Assembly (NCBI GenBank): GCA_949296075.1
Contig: CASFNG010000002.1
Location: forward strand, 32,641 to 96,640
Reading direction: 5' to 3'
Origin: an uncultured Parabacteroides sp.
Lineage (GTDB): Bacteria > Bacteroidota > Bacteroidia > Bacteroidales > Tannerellaceae
DNA: 64,000 nucleotides
In this document: positions 9,806-17,774 of the stretch, one piece after another
How positions within the stretch are numbered: position 1 is the first letter of the stretch
Layout: every line of letters starts with the position of its first letter
The notes under the pieces: model-generated
Seen by the model: only the letters and a program-made list of their open reading frames with translations
What the model was told of the DNA's origin: nothing
The model's database searches: none
Program-made: the position numbers and the translations under genes

Positions 9806-10339
9806 TTATCTATAAATCCGGTTCCGGATCTCTCCCGGACCGGTCTGCGACGTTTCCGTCCGGAAATCTCTCTCACGCAACGCCTCGATCAGCGGGGTAG
9901 GCGGGAATGGGGTGATAAATTCCAGCTTCTGCCCCTCCGAGAGGGCATCCGCTTCCCGCAAGATCATTTCCTTGGGGTGGTTTCCCTCTGCCAGGATCGG
10001 GCGAACGTCGATTACCTTAACGGTTGGCGTGTTCGCCGGGGCGTTCTGTTTCCCTGACGGGGAAAATGGAATTTCCACCTCAGGTTCCGGCGAAAACTCC
10101 AAGGGGTTTTCTCCGATTTCCGCCCGTAGCGCGTTAACCATCGTGATCGGATTGACGCCTCCCACTTGAGCCGCCTGGCGGAGAGTGGTCACCTTCGCCA
10201 CCGTACGTCTCAAGAGCGGGTTCTTGAGCGCGACGAACGCTGGCGACAATTCCAAAAGTAATTCCTCTAACCGCGGGTAGGCTTCCAGCAAGAGCCCTAT
10301 CCTTGTCTCTGGCGTGATCTCAATTCGCTTTCCGCTCAT
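9806..10339 (-). CDS. DUF1858 and DUF2249-like two-domain protein
   Basis: The 177-residue cytoplasmic protein has an N-terminal DUF1858 domain (about 5-65, related to the N-terminus of the Fe-S repair protein ScdA/RIC) and a C-terminal DUF2249-like fold (about 107-165, with VIDVRPILAEGNHPKEMI). The two are joined by a Pro/Ser-rich linker. Its start overlaps the end of the upstream DUF438-hemerythrin-PAS gene by 20 bases, so the two are translationally coupled. A role in redox or nitrosative-stress sensing or Fe-S repair is inferred from these domain families. Confidence 0.8.
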   Translation of the reverse strand: MSGKRIEITPETRIGLLLEAYPRLEELLLELSPAFVALKNPLLRRTVAKVTTLRQAAQVGGVNPITMVNALRAEIGENPLEFSPEPEVEIPFSPSGKQNAPANTPTVKVIDVRPILAEGNHPKEMILREADALSEGQKLEFITPFPPTPLIEALRERDFRTETSQTGPGEIRNRIYR

Positions 10340-11561
10340 AGGAGAGTAAACGTTGATCCCCTTCTAATTTCCGCAAGTCGGTGATGTCTTGTGTCACTTC
10401 CACCACGCCCAAGTACTCGCCCTCTTTCCCACGGACCGCCGTGTATTCAATGTGCACGAACCGTCCCTTGAAGTTCGAGATCCAGAAACAGGCCTTGTTC
10501 TCCTTGCCGCTCTTGAAGTCGTTGATGATCCGCTCCACGATGTGCACGCTTCCGGGTGGGTGGCACATACGCACGTCTCTTCCGATGATCGACCGGTTCC
10601 GCTCGAATAACCGTTTCGGGCTATGCGAGAAGAAGCGTACCTTGTCATGCTTATCCACGAAGGTGATGTCGATAGGCAGGTGCACGAACAACGCCTCCAG
10701 CTCATCCAAGTCGAAAGCCCCTGAGGAGAGGCGGATCGCGTCCGAGTGGATGTATTCCTGTTTCTCCGCCTGTGCGTTAATGGCTGGTCTCCACTCGTCG
10801 GTAGGATCGAAAAGGCAATAGCCGAACTCGGTCGTCTCCTGGTAGATCTTGTACCATTCCTCCTCGGTGAGCGTATCCATCGCCATCGGGAACAGGATCT
10901 CCTCCTCCTTCATGATCATCCCCTCGATAAGCTCCACCAACGGATTGATCACGAGCGACAGGGCCGATCTCATCTCATCGGCCGTGGGGTGTTCCGCCAG
11001 CATCTCAAAGGCCGCCTTCATCAGCTCCCGTATCTCGTCGTGCTTTCCCCACATGACCGTAGGCGGGCCGGTGATCTCATGCTTCTCCAGGAAGGGGAAC
11101 ACCAAATACTCCTTGCGGCGGTAGTGCTTATCAATATCGGCGAGATGGTTCAACACCTCGCGTACCTTCAGTATGAAATCCGGTAACTCCGCGTCCGAAA
11201 GTCCGTTCACTCCTCTCGCTATCTCCCGGAATCGTTCTATCTCGGCCTTGATCGCCGCGTTCTCTTTCTTGAACGTATCCACGGGATGGCCGGCCGGTAT
11301 GCGTTTCGCTCCGGATAGGTCGATACTCCCGTCGAGCACCGCCGTATGCAGGTCGCAGAAGTCCAGGATCTCATTCTCGCTCAAGGCCTGGCTGCTGATC
11401 AGCTCCTGTTCCACTTCCACCACCTCATTGTAAGGAATGTGTTGCAGTACCTCGATGAGCCGTTGACGTAACACCTCCGGGTTATCGCCCGCATGAAGAC
11501 GAAGCAGGAGATGGCGGAGCATCTCTTTCCGCTGGGTCGCGTTGTTGATGAATTCGCTCAT
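10320..11561 (-). CDS. DUF438, hemerythrin and PAS domain protein
   Basis: The 413-residue soluble protein has three modules: DUF438 (about 10-80), a hemerythrin-type four-helix bundle (about 95-235, with His-rich segments such as HLADIDKHYRRKE and MWGKHDEIRELM), and a PAS domain (about 295-400, ending VVEVTQDITDLRKLE). Hemerythrins bind a di-iron centre for O2 or NO; PAS domains sense small molecules or redox state. The start is the ATG at 11561; the frame is open to 11771 but that would run across its own promoter and into a tRNA gene. It is the first gene of a two-gene unit. Confidence 0.85.
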   Translation of the reverse strand: MSEFINNATQRKEMLRHLLLRLHAGDNPEVLRQRLIEVLQHIPYNEVVEVEQELISSQALSENEILDFCDLHTAVLDGSIDLSGAKRIPAGHPVDTFKKENAAIKAEIERFREIARGVNGLSDAELPDFILKVREVLNHLADIDKHYRRKEYLVFPFLEKHEITGPPTVMWGKHDEIRELMKAAFEMLAEHPTADEMRSALSLVINPLVELIEGMIMKEEEILFPMAMDTLTEEEWYKIYQETTEFGYCLFDPTDEWRPAINAQAEKQEYIHSDAIRLSSGAFDLDELEALFVHLPIDITFVDKHDKVRFFSHSPKRLFERNRSIIGRDVRMCHPPGSVHIVERIINDFKSGKENKACFWISNFKGRFVHIEYTAVRGKEGEYLGVVEVTQDITDLRKLEGDQRLLSYERKAN

Positions 11562-11606
11562 AGTTCTGTTATTTAAATGTTCGATTCGTGATACTTCTTT
11601 GGAGGG

Positions 11607-11614
11607 CAAAAGTA
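11607..11614 (-). promoter_or_regulatory. -7 promoter element (TACTTTTG) of the DUF438-hemerythrin-PAS operon
   Basis: A perfect TAnnTTTG box on the minus strand, 45 bases upstream of the ATG at 11561. It also marks the upper limit for a credible start codon. Confidence 0.55.
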
Positions 11615-11696
11615 GAAGATCGCGGGTGGGGAAACGGTAACCCATGTTACGGGGATAGGCAAAAAATAAAAACGGATTCCCGGATAGAAGAGCGTA

Positions 11697-11740
11697 AAAA
11701 GAAAGAGGCGATCTCGTCATTTTGACAAAACCGCCTCTCT
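11697..11740 (-). terminator. Terminator after the tRNA-Asn array
   Basis: On the minus strand, AGAGGCG and CGCCTCT (plus-strand 11704-11710 and 11732-11738) form a 7-bp stem followed by a T-rich tail. It lies just downstream of the last tRNA-Asn. Confidence 0.6.
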
Positions 11741-11747
11741 CTTCTTG

Positions 11748-11821
11748 CTCTTCCTCTTGGACTTGAACCAAGGACCCTCTGATTAACAGTCAGATGCTCT
11801 AACCGACTGAGCTAAGGAAGA
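11748..11821 (-). tRNA. tRNA-Asn (GTT), copy 3
   Basis: A full cloverleaf with a 7-bp acceptor stem TCTTCCT/AGGAAGA, anticodon loop CTGTTAA and T-loop GGTTCAAGTCC. The 3' CCA is not encoded. It is the promoter-distal member of three tandem copies. Confidence 0.95.
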
Positions 11822-11855
11822 ATGATGTTTCCAGTCTTTCCCGGTGCCTTTTTCG

Positions 11856-11929
11856 CTCTTCCTCTTGGACTTGAACCAAGGACCCTCTGATTAACAGTCA
11901 GATGCTCTAACCGACTGAGCTAAGGAAGA
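11856..11929 (-). tRNA. tRNA-Asn (GTT), copy 2
   Basis: Sequence identical to the copy at 11748-11821, 108 bases upstream of it, with a near-identical spacer. The array therefore arose by tandem duplication. Confidence 0.95.
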
Positions 11930-11965
11930 ATGATGTTTCCGGTCTTTCCCGGCGTCTTTTCTTTG

Positions 11966-12039
11966 CTCTTCCTCTTGGACTTGAACCAAGGACCCTCTGA
12001 TTAACAGTCAGATGCTCTAACCAACTGAGCTAAGGAAGA
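11966..12039 (-). tRNA. tRNA-Asn (GTT), copy 1
   Basis: The promoter-proximal copy. It differs from the other two by one D-loop base (plus-strand CCAACTG instead of CCGACTG) and is offset 110 bases from copy 2. Confidence 0.95.
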
Positions 12040-12095
12040 ATCTATTTGTCACATTTCCCGGAGGTTATCCCTAACGCCCCTCTGAAATTGCTCTG

Positions 12096-12126
12096 CAAAA
12101 GTACGGGATGTTTTCGAAATATGCAA
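12096..12126 (-). promoter_or_regulatory. Promoter of the tRNA-Asn array
   Basis: On the minus strand a TTGC -33-like box (12123-12126) is 19 bases from a perfect TACTTTTG -7 box (12096-12103). The box lies 57 bases upstream of the first tRNA-Asn. Confidence 0.6.
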
Positions 12127-12134
12127 TATCTTCG
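12127..12134 (+). promoter_or_regulatory. -7 promoter element (TATCTTCG) of the PfkB kinase gene
   Basis: A TAnnTTCG variant box followed by CGG, 17 bases before the ATG at 12152. It abuts the divergent tRNA-Asn promoter. Confidence 0.45.
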
Positions 12135-12151
12135 CGGAAAAATTTGAAAAA

Positions 12152-13129
12152 ATGAATACGATTGGTTTAGGAAACGCCTTGGTGGATGTCCTGCTGAGGC
12201 TTGAGAGCGAGGATGCCCTTCCCGGGATCGGAATCAAGCGCGGCGCGATGGATATGATAGACCGGGCGCAGATGCATGCCATCCGTACCACCCTTGCCGG
12301 GTTACCCCGTACGCAAACTCCGGGGGGCTCCGTCAGCAATACGATGCGTGCGATCGCCGCGTTAGGCGGAAAGGCCGGTTTTATCGGTAAGATCGGCGAC
12401 GACGAGGTCGGGCGGTTTTATGAGGAGGCTTTGCGAGACGCCGGTGTAACCCCCTGCCTGTTCCGTACGGAAGGTTATACCGGAAGCTGCACGGTCATGA
12501 TCTCGCCTGACGGAGAGCGCACGATGGGTACCTATTTAGGTCCGGCTCCTGAGATCAGCCCCGACGAGATTTCCGACGAGATCTTGCGCGATTATCACTG
12601 TATCTATATTGAGGGCTACCTGTTAGTCAACGAGCCTTTGGTGTGCGGTACGATGGAAAAGGCGAAGCGTTTGGGGCTGAAAGTGGCTTTGGACCTCTCC
12701 AATTTCAATATTGTCAATGCTTTCAGGGAGCGTCTGGAGGCACTCATTCCCCGTTATGTCGATATTCTTTTCTCCAACGAGAGCGAGGCGGAGGCCTATA
12801 CCGGCAAGCGGGCGGAAGAAGCCGTGCGCGAGCTTTCCCGGATGGTGGAGGTCTCGGTGGTCACGATCGGCAAGGAGGGCGCCTTGGTCGGAAGCGGCGA
12901 TCAATTTTTCTCCGTTCCCGCGGAGGGAGGCAAGCCGGTCGATACGACAGGAGCGGGCGATCATTTCGCCGCCGGTTTCCTCTATGGGCGTTCTATCGGT
13001 ACCACCTTGGAGCGATCCGCCCGTCTGGGTTCCCTGTTGGCAGGCTATGTGATCGGGGAGGTCGGCCCGTTGATTCCCGCGGAGAAATGGGAACAAATAA
13101 AGTTAAAAGTAGCGGATATTTTGGACTGA
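12152..13129 (+). CDS. PfkB family carbohydrate kinase (adenosine-kinase-like)
   Basis: The 325-residue protein has the ribokinase/PfkB fold: the N-terminal substrate lid with GNALVDVLLRL, the first signature around PGGSVSNTMRAIAALGG, and the second signature DTTGAGDHFAAGF (about 265-277) containing the catalytic Asp and anion hole. The layout, with the GGSVSNT motif, resembles adenosine-kinase-type members more than phosphofructokinases, so a nucleoside or sugar is the likely phosphoacceptor. The exact substrate cannot be read from the sequence. It precedes an S41 protease gene by about 50 bases. Confidence 0.87.
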   Translation: MNTIGLGNALVDVLLRLESEDALPGIGIKRGAMDMIDRAQMHAIRTTLAGLPRTQTPGGSVSNTMRAIAALGGKAGFIGKIGDDEVGRFYEEALRDAGVTPCLFRTEGYTGSCTVMISPDGERTMGTYLGPAPEISPDEISDEILRDYHCIYIEGYLLVNEPLVCGTMEKAKRLGLKVALDLSNFNIVNAFRERLEALIPRYVDILFSNESEAEAYTGKRAEEAVRELSRMVEVSVVTIGKEGALVGSGDQFFSVPAEGGKPVDTTGAGDHFAAGFLYGRSIGTTLERSARLGSLLAGYVIGEVGPLIPAEKWEQIKLKVADILD

Positions 13130-13181
13130 GCGGCGTATTATTCCGTACTTTTACGCCATTCATCAAACGACAATTACGATT

Positions 13182-14879
13182 ATGTATAGATTACGACGAG
13201 AAGGTATGATCCGTTTCTGCTGCCTCTTGTTCGCCTGTTGCGGCTTGCTGCCGGGAAAGGCGCAGACCGACAACCGTTTTGAGGTCAGCAAGAATCTGGA
13301 TGTTTTCAACGCGCTCTTGAAGGAGGTGGAGATGTTCTATGTGGATTCCGTGGATGTGGAGAAAAGCGTGAAGAGAGGGATCGACGCGATGCTGAAAGGT
13401 CTGGATCCCTACACGGAGTATTATCCGGAACAGGACATGGAGACACTGACCTTGATGACGACGGGCGAATATGGAGGGATCGGTTCCTTGATCCGTCAAC
13501 GCAACGATAAGGGAGGCGTGATGATCGCCGAGCCGACGGAGGGGATGCCTGCTGACTTAGCCGGGCTGAAGCCGGGCGATCTGATCCTTGCGGTGGATAC
13601 GGTCGATGTCTCCTCCGCCACCAGCGCTCGGGTCAGTGAATTGCTGAAAGGCGTACCCAATACGAAAATGGTGCTGACCATCCAGCGGCCGGGCGAGAAG
13701 AAACCCCGCAAGGTAGAGATCACCCGCAAGCAGATCGTGGCGCCGCAGGTCACCTACTACGGGGTATATGCCGACAGCGTGGGCTATATTTACCTGAATA
13801 GCTTTACGACCAAGAGCGCGCAGGAGGTGAAAGAGGCCTTCCTCGACCTGAAGAAAAACCGGGGCATCCGCTCGCTTATCCTCGATTTGCGGGGTAACGG
13901 GGGCGGAGTGCTTGAAGGGGCGGTGCAGATCGTCAGCTATTTCGTGCCCAAGGGCAGCGAGGTTCTCTCCACCCGGGGCAAGATCAAGCAGTGGGATCGC
14001 ACTTATCGTACCTCCATCGAGCCGATCGATACGGTGATCCCCTTGGCCATCCTGATTAATGGAGGTACGGCATCGGCGGCGGAGATCGTCTCCGGTTCGC
14101 TCCAGGATATGGATCGGGCGGTCCTGATCGGCCAGCGTTCGTTCGGAAAGGGGCTGGTACAGTCCACCCGCGACCTGCCATACGGAGGGAAGTTGAAGGT
14201 CACTATGAGCAAGTATTACATCCCGAGCGGACGTTGTATCCAGCAGATCGACTATTCGCACCGGAACGAGGACGGGAGCGCGGTGGCGATCCCGGATAGC
14301 CTGACCTCCGTGTTCTATACTGCCAACAAGCGTCCGGTACGGGATGGCGGAGGTGTGCGCCCGGAGTTCGAGGTAGAGGAGCCGAAGGTGCCCACTATGC
14401 TCTATTACCTGGCGGCGGATACGGTCTTGTTCGACTTCGTGACCAACTGGACACGGCAGCACGAGAAGATCGCTCCCGTACAGGATTTCACGGTCTCCGA
14501 CGCGGATTTCGAGGCGTTGAAGCAATATGCCAAGTCGAAGAACTTCACTTACGATCGCCAGAGCGAGAAGGTATTGAAGAACCTGAAGGAGGTGGCCGAG
14601 TTCGAGGGCTATTTAGAGGAAGATTCCACCGCCTTCAAGGAGCTGGAAGCGAAGCTGACTCCCGATCTGGAGCGTGATTTCGACCGTTTCAAGAAGGAGG
14701 TGAAGCGGGTTTTGGCGGCAGAGATCGTCAAACGCTACTACTACCAGCGGGGCGAGTTGCAGGAGAACCTGAAAGACGATGCCTGCTTAGAGAAGGCGAT
14801 CGAGGTGTTAGGCGATTCCGCTTTGTATCAACGAACCTTGAGCGCGCCTGCCGAGGAGAAGAAAGAGGAGGCTGTATAG
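13182..14879 (+). CDS. S41 family C-terminal processing peptidase
   Basis: An exported 565-residue serine protease of the CtpA/Prc type that trims C-termini of periplasmic or membrane proteins. A signal peptide (about 1-28, hydrophobic CCLLFACCGLL) is followed by a helical N-terminal region, a PDZ domain (about 110-190, with GGIGSLI and LAGLKPGDLILAVD), and the protease core with Ser in NGGTASAAE (about 297) and Lys in RSFGKGLVQ (about 323), the Ser-Lys dyad. A helical C-terminal domain follows. An alternative start at 13206 would shorten the signal peptide by eight residues. A TACTTTTA -7-like box lies at 13146. Confidence 0.92.
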   Translation: MYRLRREGMIRFCCLLFACCGLLPGKAQTDNRFEVSKNLDVFNALLKEVEMFYVDSVDVEKSVKRGIDAMLKGLDPYTEYYPEQDMETLTLMTTGEYGGIGSLIRQRNDKGGVMIAEPTEGMPADLAGLKPGDLILAVDTVDVSSATSARVSELLKGVPNTKMVLTIQRPGEKKPRKVEITRKQIVAPQVTYYGVYADSVGYIYLNSFTTKSAQEVKEAFLDLKKNRGIRSLILDLRGNGGGVLEGAVQIVSYFVPKGSEVLSTRGKIKQWDRTYRTSIEPIDTVIPLAILINGGTASAAEIVSGSLQDMDRAVLIGQRSFGKGLVQSTRDLPYGGKLKVTMSKYYIPSGRCIQQIDYSHRNEDGSAVAIPDSLTSVFYTANKRPVRDGGGVRPEFEVEEPKVPTMLYYLAADTVLFDFVTNWTRQHEKIAPVQDFTVSDADFEALKQYAKSKNFTYDRQSEKVLKNLKEVAEFEGYLEEDSTAFKELEAKLTPDLERDFDRFKKEVKRVLAAEIVKRYYYQRGELQENLKDDACLEKAIEVLGDSALYQRTLSAPAEEKKEEAV

Positions 14880-14914
14880 CCGTAAGGCGGAGAGCCAGTG
14901 GATAAAAGATAACG

Positions 14915-14952
14915 ACGCTCTTTCCGGACTTGTTCCGGGAAGGGCGTTTTTC
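14915..14952. terminator. Terminator between the S41 protease and convergent phosphoesterase genes
   Basis: A 13-bp stem with G-T wobbles (14915-14927 with 14935-14947), 7-base loop and T5 on the plus strand. It touches the stop codon of the convergent minus-strand gene, so it may act in both directions. Confidence 0.8.
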
Positions 14953-14953
14953 T

Positions 14954-16087
14954 TTAGGGCTGCCGCTTGAAACGCAGGTGAAGCACCACTAATTCAGATA
15001 CCGTCCCTACCCGGTAAGGCGGCCCGGCTATCCCGATCCCTGAAGAGACATAATACTGCGTCGCCCCCTTCCGGTAGTAACCATAGGGGCACTCATAGAC
15101 CAGCTTCATCAGGAGCGGGTAGGGCCATAGCTGCCCGTTGTGCGTATGCCCATGTAGCGCCAAGTCCACCTCGTTCATGCAACTCTCGGCCAACGACCAA
15201 GGTTGATGATCGAGCACGATCACCGGTTTGGAGCGATCCAGCCCGTTCAGTAAGGCTTGCAGCGGCTTCCGGCGTTTGTTTACGAAGTCGTCCCTTCCCA
15301 CCAAGTAGAGCAAGGAGTCAGGCATAGCCACCGAGTCCACCAAGAGCGTGCCCCCCGTCCGGCGGAGCCACCGCTCTTTCGCGTGCCGGTTGGCCCGGTA
15401 CTCGTGGTTGCCGTAGATGATATAGACGCCCATAGGAGCCTCAATCTGCCGGAGATCCTCCTCGATATGCGCCGCCTCGGCGAACCTCGACTCATAATCC
15501 ATGATGTCGCCCGCCAGCACCACCAAGTCGGGATGCTGCGCGTCGCAGAGCCTCACGTATTTCTGTACCAGTTCCTTGCCGATCACCTCCCCGATATGCA
15601 GGTCGCTCATCAGCACGACCGTCAGGCTGTCGCGCCCCGGAAGCGGCTTGTCGATCTCGACCTCCACATGCCTCACCACCGGATTCGTCACTGTATGATA
15701 CGCCTGTATCATCAATCCCGTCACCCCGATCGGGATTAGGAAGAACAGCGCGAGCTTGATCCTCTGCCAACGCCTTGTCACCGCGTAGGGCAACCACTTC
15801 CACCGGCGTTGCGAATAGCGTATCAGTTCCAAGGCCAATAGCGAGAGGGTGATATAGATCGAGGCGATATACCAGGTGTTGCAGATAGATTGGATCGCGA
15901 TCATCACCCCATCGGGCAGCTGCTCCCGGAAGAAGAAACCAAACAGATAGAGCGAGATCTCCGCGATGAACAGGACGGCGTATGGGATCCGCCATCCCCG
16001 TCTCGGGGGGATCGCCTGCCATCCCCGCCAGAAGATATAGGGATTCAGCAGCAGTTGAGCCACGATCGACTGGATAAATACCCTCAT
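14954..16087 (-). CDS. Membrane-anchored metallophosphoesterase (second of a tandem pair)
   Basis: The 377-residue protein has three to four transmembrane segments in its first 130 residues (clear ones at about 33-53, 68-89 and 109-129) and a calcineurin-like phosphoesterase domain from about 150. Metal-binding motifs are intact: SDLHIG, GDIMD, GNHEY and GHTHNGQ. This is the YkuE/YaeI-like class whose members act on phospholipids or UDP-diacylglucosamine-type lipids, but the substrate is unknown here. Its start overlaps the stop of the upstream paralogue by 4 bases (ATGA type), indicating coupling. Confidence 0.87.
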   Translation of the reverse strand: MRVFIQSIVAQLLLNPYIFWRGWQAIPPRRGWRIPYAVLFIAEISLYLFGFFFREQLPDGVMIAIQSICNTWYIASIYITLSLLALELIRYSQRRWKWLPYAVTRRWQRIKLALFFLIPIGVTGLMIQAYHTVTNPVVRHVEVEIDKPLPGRDSLTVVLMSDLHIGEVIGKELVQKYVRLCDAQHPDLVVLAGDIMDYESRFAEAAHIEEDLRQIEAPMGVYIIYGNHEYRANRHAKERWLRRTGGTLLVDSVAMPDSLLYLVGRDDFVNKRRKPLQALLNGLDRSKPVIVLDHQPWSLAESCMNEVDLALHGHTHNGQLWPYPLLMKLVYECPYGYYRKGATQYYVSSGIGIAGPPYRVGTVSELVVLHLRFKRQP

Positions 16088-17190
16088 ACGCCTTGTTGTT
16101 TCTTGAAAGTCAGTTCAAATACCACGATCTCGCTATCCGTGCCGATCCGGAAGGGTGGCCCCCAGAGAGACAACCCCGAGGAGACGTACGCCAAGCGATC
16201 ACCATACGTCTTCTCTCCATAGCTCACCTCAAACAGACGATCCGTCAGCCAGTTGAGCGGCCATACCTGTCCGTGGTGCGTATGCCCGCTGAATTGCAGG
16301 TCGGCCCCCGCCTCCGCGATCCTTGCCGGCTCGTAGGGCTGGTGATCCAACACGATCACCGGTCGGTTGGGGTCGGTGGAGGCTATCAGCCGCTCCGCGG
16401 GAAGCCGCCGGCGGTTCGAGCGGTCGTCGCGCCCCGCGATCTGCACCCCGTTCGGCAGCCGTACCACCGAGTCGCGCAAAAGCACGACCGGCGTTTGGGC
16501 GATGAAGCGTGCGCTCTCCTCGATCCCGCTGATATACTCATGATTCCCCGGTACCATATAGACCCCCATCGGGGCGTTGATCCGAGCCAGTTCCTCGTCC
16601 ATCCGTTGTTGCCGGAGCGGGGTCACGTTGCTGTCGATCAGATCACCGCCGATCAGTACCAAGTCGGGCCGCAGCTCGTTGATCCGTCGTACATAGCCCT
16701 CCAAGGCCTTCCGGTTGGTGGCGTAGCCCAAGTGCACGTCGCTCACTGCCACGACCCGCAGCTTGTCCGGTCCGTTATCCACCTGCTTGTTGATAACCCT
16801 GTTGATAACTTTCGTGCTTGGATGTTTATAATGGAAATATCCATATCCTAATAGGCAGATTATCAATATAAGAGAAGATATGAACCCCTGTTTGCAAGGT
16901 AGGTGGAAAACCCGAAGTAGATCGACCGCAACCAAGGCGATCGTCATGTACAGGGTAAACACTAACCAGCCCGTCCCGACTAAGCTGACCACTCGGGCGA
17001 GGGCGACCGGGCAGGCGAACGCCCGGATCCCGAAACTTCCGAAAAGGGAGAGGCAGCCGAGCCAGTAAATCAGGGAGAGCGCGATCTTGATCCCGATCGG
17101 CGCGGCTCCCAACGCTTGCAGTCCGCGGATGAAAATATAGACGTTGCCCGCCAGATAGAGTAGCGGCAACAAGATAAAGAAAGTTTTCAT
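16084..17190 (-). CDS. Membrane-anchored metallophosphoesterase (first of a tandem pair)
   Basis: The 368-residue paralogue of the next gene has the same design: four transmembrane helices (about 4-21, 36-53, 68-92 and 103-121) and a C-terminal calcineurin-like domain. Its motifs are SDVHLG, GGDLIDS, GNHEY and GHTHHGQ. The two proteins are colinear over their length, pointing to gene duplication. The active site probably faces the periplasm because it follows an even number of helices with basic residues on the cytoplasmic loops; the topology is inference. It is first in the two-gene unit. Confidence 0.87.
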   Translation of the reverse strand: MKTFFILLPLLYLAGNVYIFIRGLQALGAAPIGIKIALSLIYWLGCLSLFGSFGIRAFACPVALARVVSLVGTGWLVFTLYMTIALVAVDLLRVFHLPCKQGFISSLILIICLLGYGYFHYKHPSTKVINRVINKQVDNGPDKLRVVAVSDVHLGYATNRKALEGYVRRINELRPDLVLIGGDLIDSNVTPLRQQRMDEELARINAPMGVYMVPGNHEYISGIEESARFIAQTPVVLLRDSVVRLPNGVQIAGRDDRSNRRRLPAERLIASTDPNRPVIVLDHQPYEPARIAEAGADLQFSGHTHHGQVWPLNWLTDRLFEVSYGEKTYGDRLAYVSSGLSLWGPPFRIGTDSEIVVFELTFKKQQGV

Positions 17191-17206
17191 TTCCGTTTAT
17201 TTTCCG

Positions 17207-17214
17207 CGAAGATA
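17207..17214 (-). promoter_or_regulatory. -7 promoter element (TATCTTCG) of the phosphoesterase pair
   Basis: A TAnnTTCG box followed by CGG on the minus strand, 16 bases upstream of the ATG at 17190. Confidence 0.45.
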
Positions 17215-17420
17215 ACGAATTCTCCCGATCTCCTTTCCGGATGCTCCGCCAACACCTCGCGGTTTCTTGCCGAAGGATCAGGAAAAAGATCGGGATGCGT
17301 TCGCGAAAACTTCCCGATGGTTTCGCTGTGTCTTTGATGGCACTATAACCATCTCATAGGCAGGTAAATAACTGCTTTATGGTTGGGAATGTTAATTTTG
17401 ATAACCTTTTTTGATTTTTG

Positions 17421-17452
17421 TTTGGAAATACAAAGTATATATCCTATCTTTC
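17421..17452 (+). promoter_or_regulatory. Candidate promoter upstream of the outer-membrane barrel gene
   Basis: TTTG at 17421-17424, a 20-base spacer, then TATCTTTC at 17445-17452, one base from the TAnnTTTG consensus. If used, the transcript has a leader of roughly 315 bases. Confidence 0.4.
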
Positions 17453-17774
17453 GGCAGTAGTCAAAACCTTCAGATCGAGTAACCTTAAAACGAATCTAAA
17501 TATGAACACACGATTCCAGCTTTTTGATGTTTCTTCCCTTTGTATAAAATGCCAACGTGAAAGAGAATGTCTCTCGCTAGGAAATTCTTGTATAACATTG
17601 GTATGATAATCAATATGCCGAACAATAATTGTTAAATTATCGCCAAAATTCGCAATCTTGTTTGCGAGAGGCTCGTCTTACAAACAAAGTGAGCTTGCTT
17701 TTGGGGGGGGATGGTCCTTGAGAGAAGTAGCGTTTTTTATGGGAGACAATGGATTACTTTTATAAGATCTGATT

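Larger units (their letters stand above)
17191..17774. other. 584-base AT-rich intergenic region with promoter candidates and a G8 tract
   Basis: No convincing gene is present. It holds the minus-strand -7 box of the phosphoesterase pair (17207-17214), a plus-strand promoter candidate (17421-17452), a 6-bp hairpin (TCGCAA/TTGCGA, 17650-17667), and a run of eight G (17703-17710) 64 bases before the next start codon. Base composition is visibly more AT-rich than the flanking genes, mostly from 17330 to 17700. It is long enough for a structured leader or small RNA, but no known family is recognisable. Confidence 0.6.

Noticed and set aside
9635-10057. 140-codon plus-strand open frame across a terminator
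   Set aside because: It overlaps the end of the VOC-GNAT gene, the long inverted repeat and the opposite-strand gene; chance frame.
11562-11771. N-terminal extension of the DUF438-hemerythrin-PAS gene
   Set aside because: It would translate across its own TACTTTTG box and into the 3' end of a tRNA-Asn gene; the ATG at 11561 starts directly on the DUF438 domain.
17418-17606. 62-codon open frame in the long intergenic region
   Set aside because: It starts with TTG inside a promoter-like sequence, has unrelated composition and no recognisable domain, and overlaps the AT-rich leader.
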